This document shows, piece by piece, positions 4,912 to 6,661 of a stretch of DNA of 6,661 bases. The position numbers and the translations under genes are program-made. Origin of the DNA: Desulfofustis sp. (GTDB taxonomy: Bacteria > Desulfobacterota > Desulfobulbia > Desulfobulbales > Desulfocapsaceae); NCBI GenBank assembly GCA_029287755.1, contig JARFQM010000012.1, positions 1 to 6,661 on the forward strand. The letters run 5' to 3'. The notes under the pieces were generated by a model. It was given only the letters and a program-made list of their open reading frames with translations. It ran no database searches and had not been told where the DNA came from. Each line of letters begins with the position of its first letter. The first letter of the stretch is position 1.

Positions 4912-6661
4912 ATGGCAGAAATCGCAATCAAAATAGATGACCAGGAAGAGCGCTTCCCCGAAGCCGTTACCGTGGCCGAGGCGCTCAAATCCTTGATGTC
5001 CGGCAAACAGCGCAAACAGACCATAGCGGTGTACGCCAATGACAAGGCTGTCGATCTGCATAGCGAACTGGCCGAGGACACCGTTATCGTGCCGATCAAA
5101 AAAGACAGCCCTGAAGGCCTTGAAATCCTGCGCCATTCAACCTCCCATATCATGGCCCAGGCGGTCAGGGAATTGTTTGGCAACGACGTCAAGATCGCCA
5201 TCGGCCCAGCCATCGAAAATGGCTTTTATTACGATTTTCTGCGCGACGCCCCGTTCAGCCCCGAAGACTTCGAGTTGATCGAGAAAAAAATGGCCCAGAT
5301 AGCCGGCCAGGCCTTGCCCTTCTCGCACCGGGATATCCCCCGGGTGAAGGCGATCGAGATGTTTCGTGAGCAGGGGGAAAAATACAAGGTCGAACTGCTC
5401 GAAGAAATCGAGGATGACACGGTGTCGATCTATCAGCAGGGCAGCTTCGTCGACCTCTGCCGCGGCCCTCATATTCCAGATACTTCCTGGGTCAGAGACT
5501 TCAAACTGCTGCGGGTTGCCGGCGCGTACTGGCGCGGTGACGAGAATAACGACGTACTGCAGCGCATCTACGGCACCGTGTTTTTTGATAAGAAAGCACT
5601 GAAGAAACACCTCAACGACCTGGAAGAAGCCAAAAAGCGTGACCATCGAAGGCTCGGCAAGGATCTGCAGTTGTTTACCATCAACGACCAGATCGGCCCC
5701 GGTCTGATTCTCTGGCAGCCCAAGGGTTCGCTGCTCAGGAGACTGATCGAGGACTACTGGAAGGACGAGCATTACCGGCACGACTACGAACTGCTTTACA
5801 CGCCGCATATCGCCCGCCAGGACCTGTGGAATACTTCCGGCCATCTCGATTTCTATTCCGAAAACATGTATGCCTCGATGGAAATCGACGAGGTCAAATA
5901 CCAGCTCAAGCCGATGAACTGCCCGTTTCACATCGGCGTTTACAAGAGCAACAAGAGAAGTTACCGGGAATTCCCGATCCGCTGGGCCGAACTTGGCACC
6001 GTATATCGCTATGAACGGGCCGGCGCCCTGCACGGCTTATTGAGAGTGCGTGGCTTCACCCAGGATGACGCCCATATTTTCTGTCGGGAAGATCAGCTCG
6101 AAGAAGAAATTTTCAACATTCTCGATCTTAACCTATTGATTTTAAAGCGGTTCGGGTTTGAGGATTACGATGTCTACCTGAGCACCAGGCCGGAAAAATC
6201 GGTGGGCTCTGAGGAAATCTGGGAAAAATCCACGGCCGCCCTGAAGCAGGCCCTGGAGAAGAAAGGCCTCGGGTTCGAGCTCGATCCCGGCGAAGGAGTG
6301 TTCTACGGCCCCAAAATCGACATCAAGATCAAGGACCAGCTCGGCCGCTCCTGGCAGTGCTCCACCATCCAGGTGGATTTCAACCTGCCTGACAGGTTCG
6401 ACATGACCTACACGGGAGCCGATAATCGTGATCATCAGCCCATTATGATCCATCGTGCCCTGATGGGCTCCCTTGAGCGGTTTGTCGGGGTCCTGATCGA
6501 ACACTATGCCGGCGCCTTCCCCATCTGGTTCGCACCGGTCCAGGCTCGGATTCTGAACATCACCGACGATCAGGCTGCCTACAGCGAAAAGGTTTACAAA
6601 CAGTTGAGAAAAGCCGGGGTCAGAGTAGAAAAAGATTTGCGCAACGAAAAATTGAATTATA
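4912..6661 (+). CDS. thrS: Threonyl-tRNA synthetase, C-terminus beyond window
   Basis: ThrRS attaches threonine to tRNA-Thr and hydrolyses mischarged Ser-tRNA-Thr. The first 583 codons are present; the family is about 640 residues, so only about 60 are missing. In order: TGS domain (about 1-63); editing domain with His75, His79, Cys183 and His187; a class II catalytic core with motif 2 (Arg366 in VYRYERAG and GLLRVRGFTQDDAH) and motif 3 (Arg523 in GSLERF); then the start of the anticodon-binding domain (from about 540). The catalytic zinc ligands Cys337, His388 and His514 have exactly the E. coli spacing (Cys334, His385, His511). The ATG at 4912 gives the normal TGS start. Only a weak GAAG precedes it, and TATATAAA (4893-4900) lies 11 bases upstream, so a very short or leaderless transcript is possible. 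Its neighbour on the left is tRNA-Val; infC-rpmI-rplT often follow thrS in other genomes but are outside the window. Confidence 0.97.
   Translation, partial: MAEIAIKIDDQEERFPEAVTVAEALKSLMSGKQRKQTIAVYANDKAVDLHSELAEDTVIVPIKKDSPEGLEILRHSTSHIMAQAVRELFGNDVKIAIGPAIENGFYYDFLRDAPFSPEDFELIEKKMAQIAGQALPFSHRDIPRVKAIEMFREQGEKYKVELLEEIEDDTVSIYQQGSFVDLCRGPHIPDTSWVRDFKLLRVAGAYWRGDENNDVLQRIYGTVFFDKKALKKHLNDLEEAKKRDHRRLGKDLQLFTINDQIGPGLILWQPKGSLLRRLIEDYWKDEHYRHDYELLYTPHIARQDLWNTSGHLDFYSENMYASMEIDEVKYQLKPMNCPFHIGVYKSNKRSYREFPIRWAELGTVYRYERAGALHGLLRVRGFTQDDAHIFCREDQLEEEIFNILDLNLLILKRFGFEDYDVYLSTRPEKSVGSEEIWEKSTAALKQALEKKGLGFELDPGEGVFYGPKIDIKIKDQLGRSWQCSTIQVDFNLPDRFDMTYTGADNRDHQPIMIHRALMGSLERFVGVLIEHYAGAFPIWFAPVQARILNITDDQAAYSEKVYKQLRKAGVRVEKDLRNEKLNY

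Noticed and set aside
5137..6033. 298-codon open frame on the reverse strand
   Set aside because: It lies wholly antisense to conserved thrS codons, its product has no recognisable domain, and thrS covers every key ThrRS motif. It is a shadow caused by the codon bias of thrS.

Overview
The window looks like chromosomal DNA from a Gram-negative, probably deltaproteobacterial (Desulfobacterota-type) genome. This rests on the gene order SRP RNA - dnaX - ybaB/ebfC - recR, followed by tRNA-Val and thrS, and on the style of the encoded proteins. The phylum is an inference; the sequence alone does not settle genus or species. The window divides into an accessory-looking left part (1 to about 1450) and a conserved information-processing right part (about 1470 to 6661).

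Left part. The first 94 bases are the reverse-strand 5' end of a FAD/NAD(P)-binding oxidoreductase, with a 7+7 bp palindrome in its upstream region. Next comes a reverse-strand gene for a 58-residue orphan protein (270-446) with a clear ribosome binding site and its own strong intrinsic terminator (165-208). After a 433-base AT-rich gap lies a forward-strand gene for a stand-alone BLUF blue-light photoreceptor (880-1302) in which every key flavin-site residue is present.

Right part. A strong sigma70-type promoter (1474-1502) precedes the small bacterial 4.5S SRP RNA (about 1580-1680). dnaX (1875-3617), ybaB/ebfC (3653-3970) and recR (3976-4587) follow at short spacing and probably form one operon for replication clamp loading and recombinational repair. 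dnaX carries a run of nine A residues at 3100-3108, in the linker after domain III. A slip there would give a 417-residue gamma-like protein ending at a TGA at 3125-3127.

After a 169-base gap come a CCA-encoding tRNA-Val(GAC) (4757-4831), a long hairpin with a U-tract (4835-4891) and thrS (4912 onward, cut by the window end). The hairpin ends only 20 bases before the thrS start codon. It is therefore either the tRNA terminator with a very short thrS promoter region behind it, or an attenuator that controls thrS.

No mobile element, CRISPR array or clearly new multi-gene system is visible. The points most worth a second look are the dnaX slippage site, the tRNA-hairpin-thrS junction, the solitary BLUF protein beside an orphan small gene, and sequence oddities in the tRNA and RecR.
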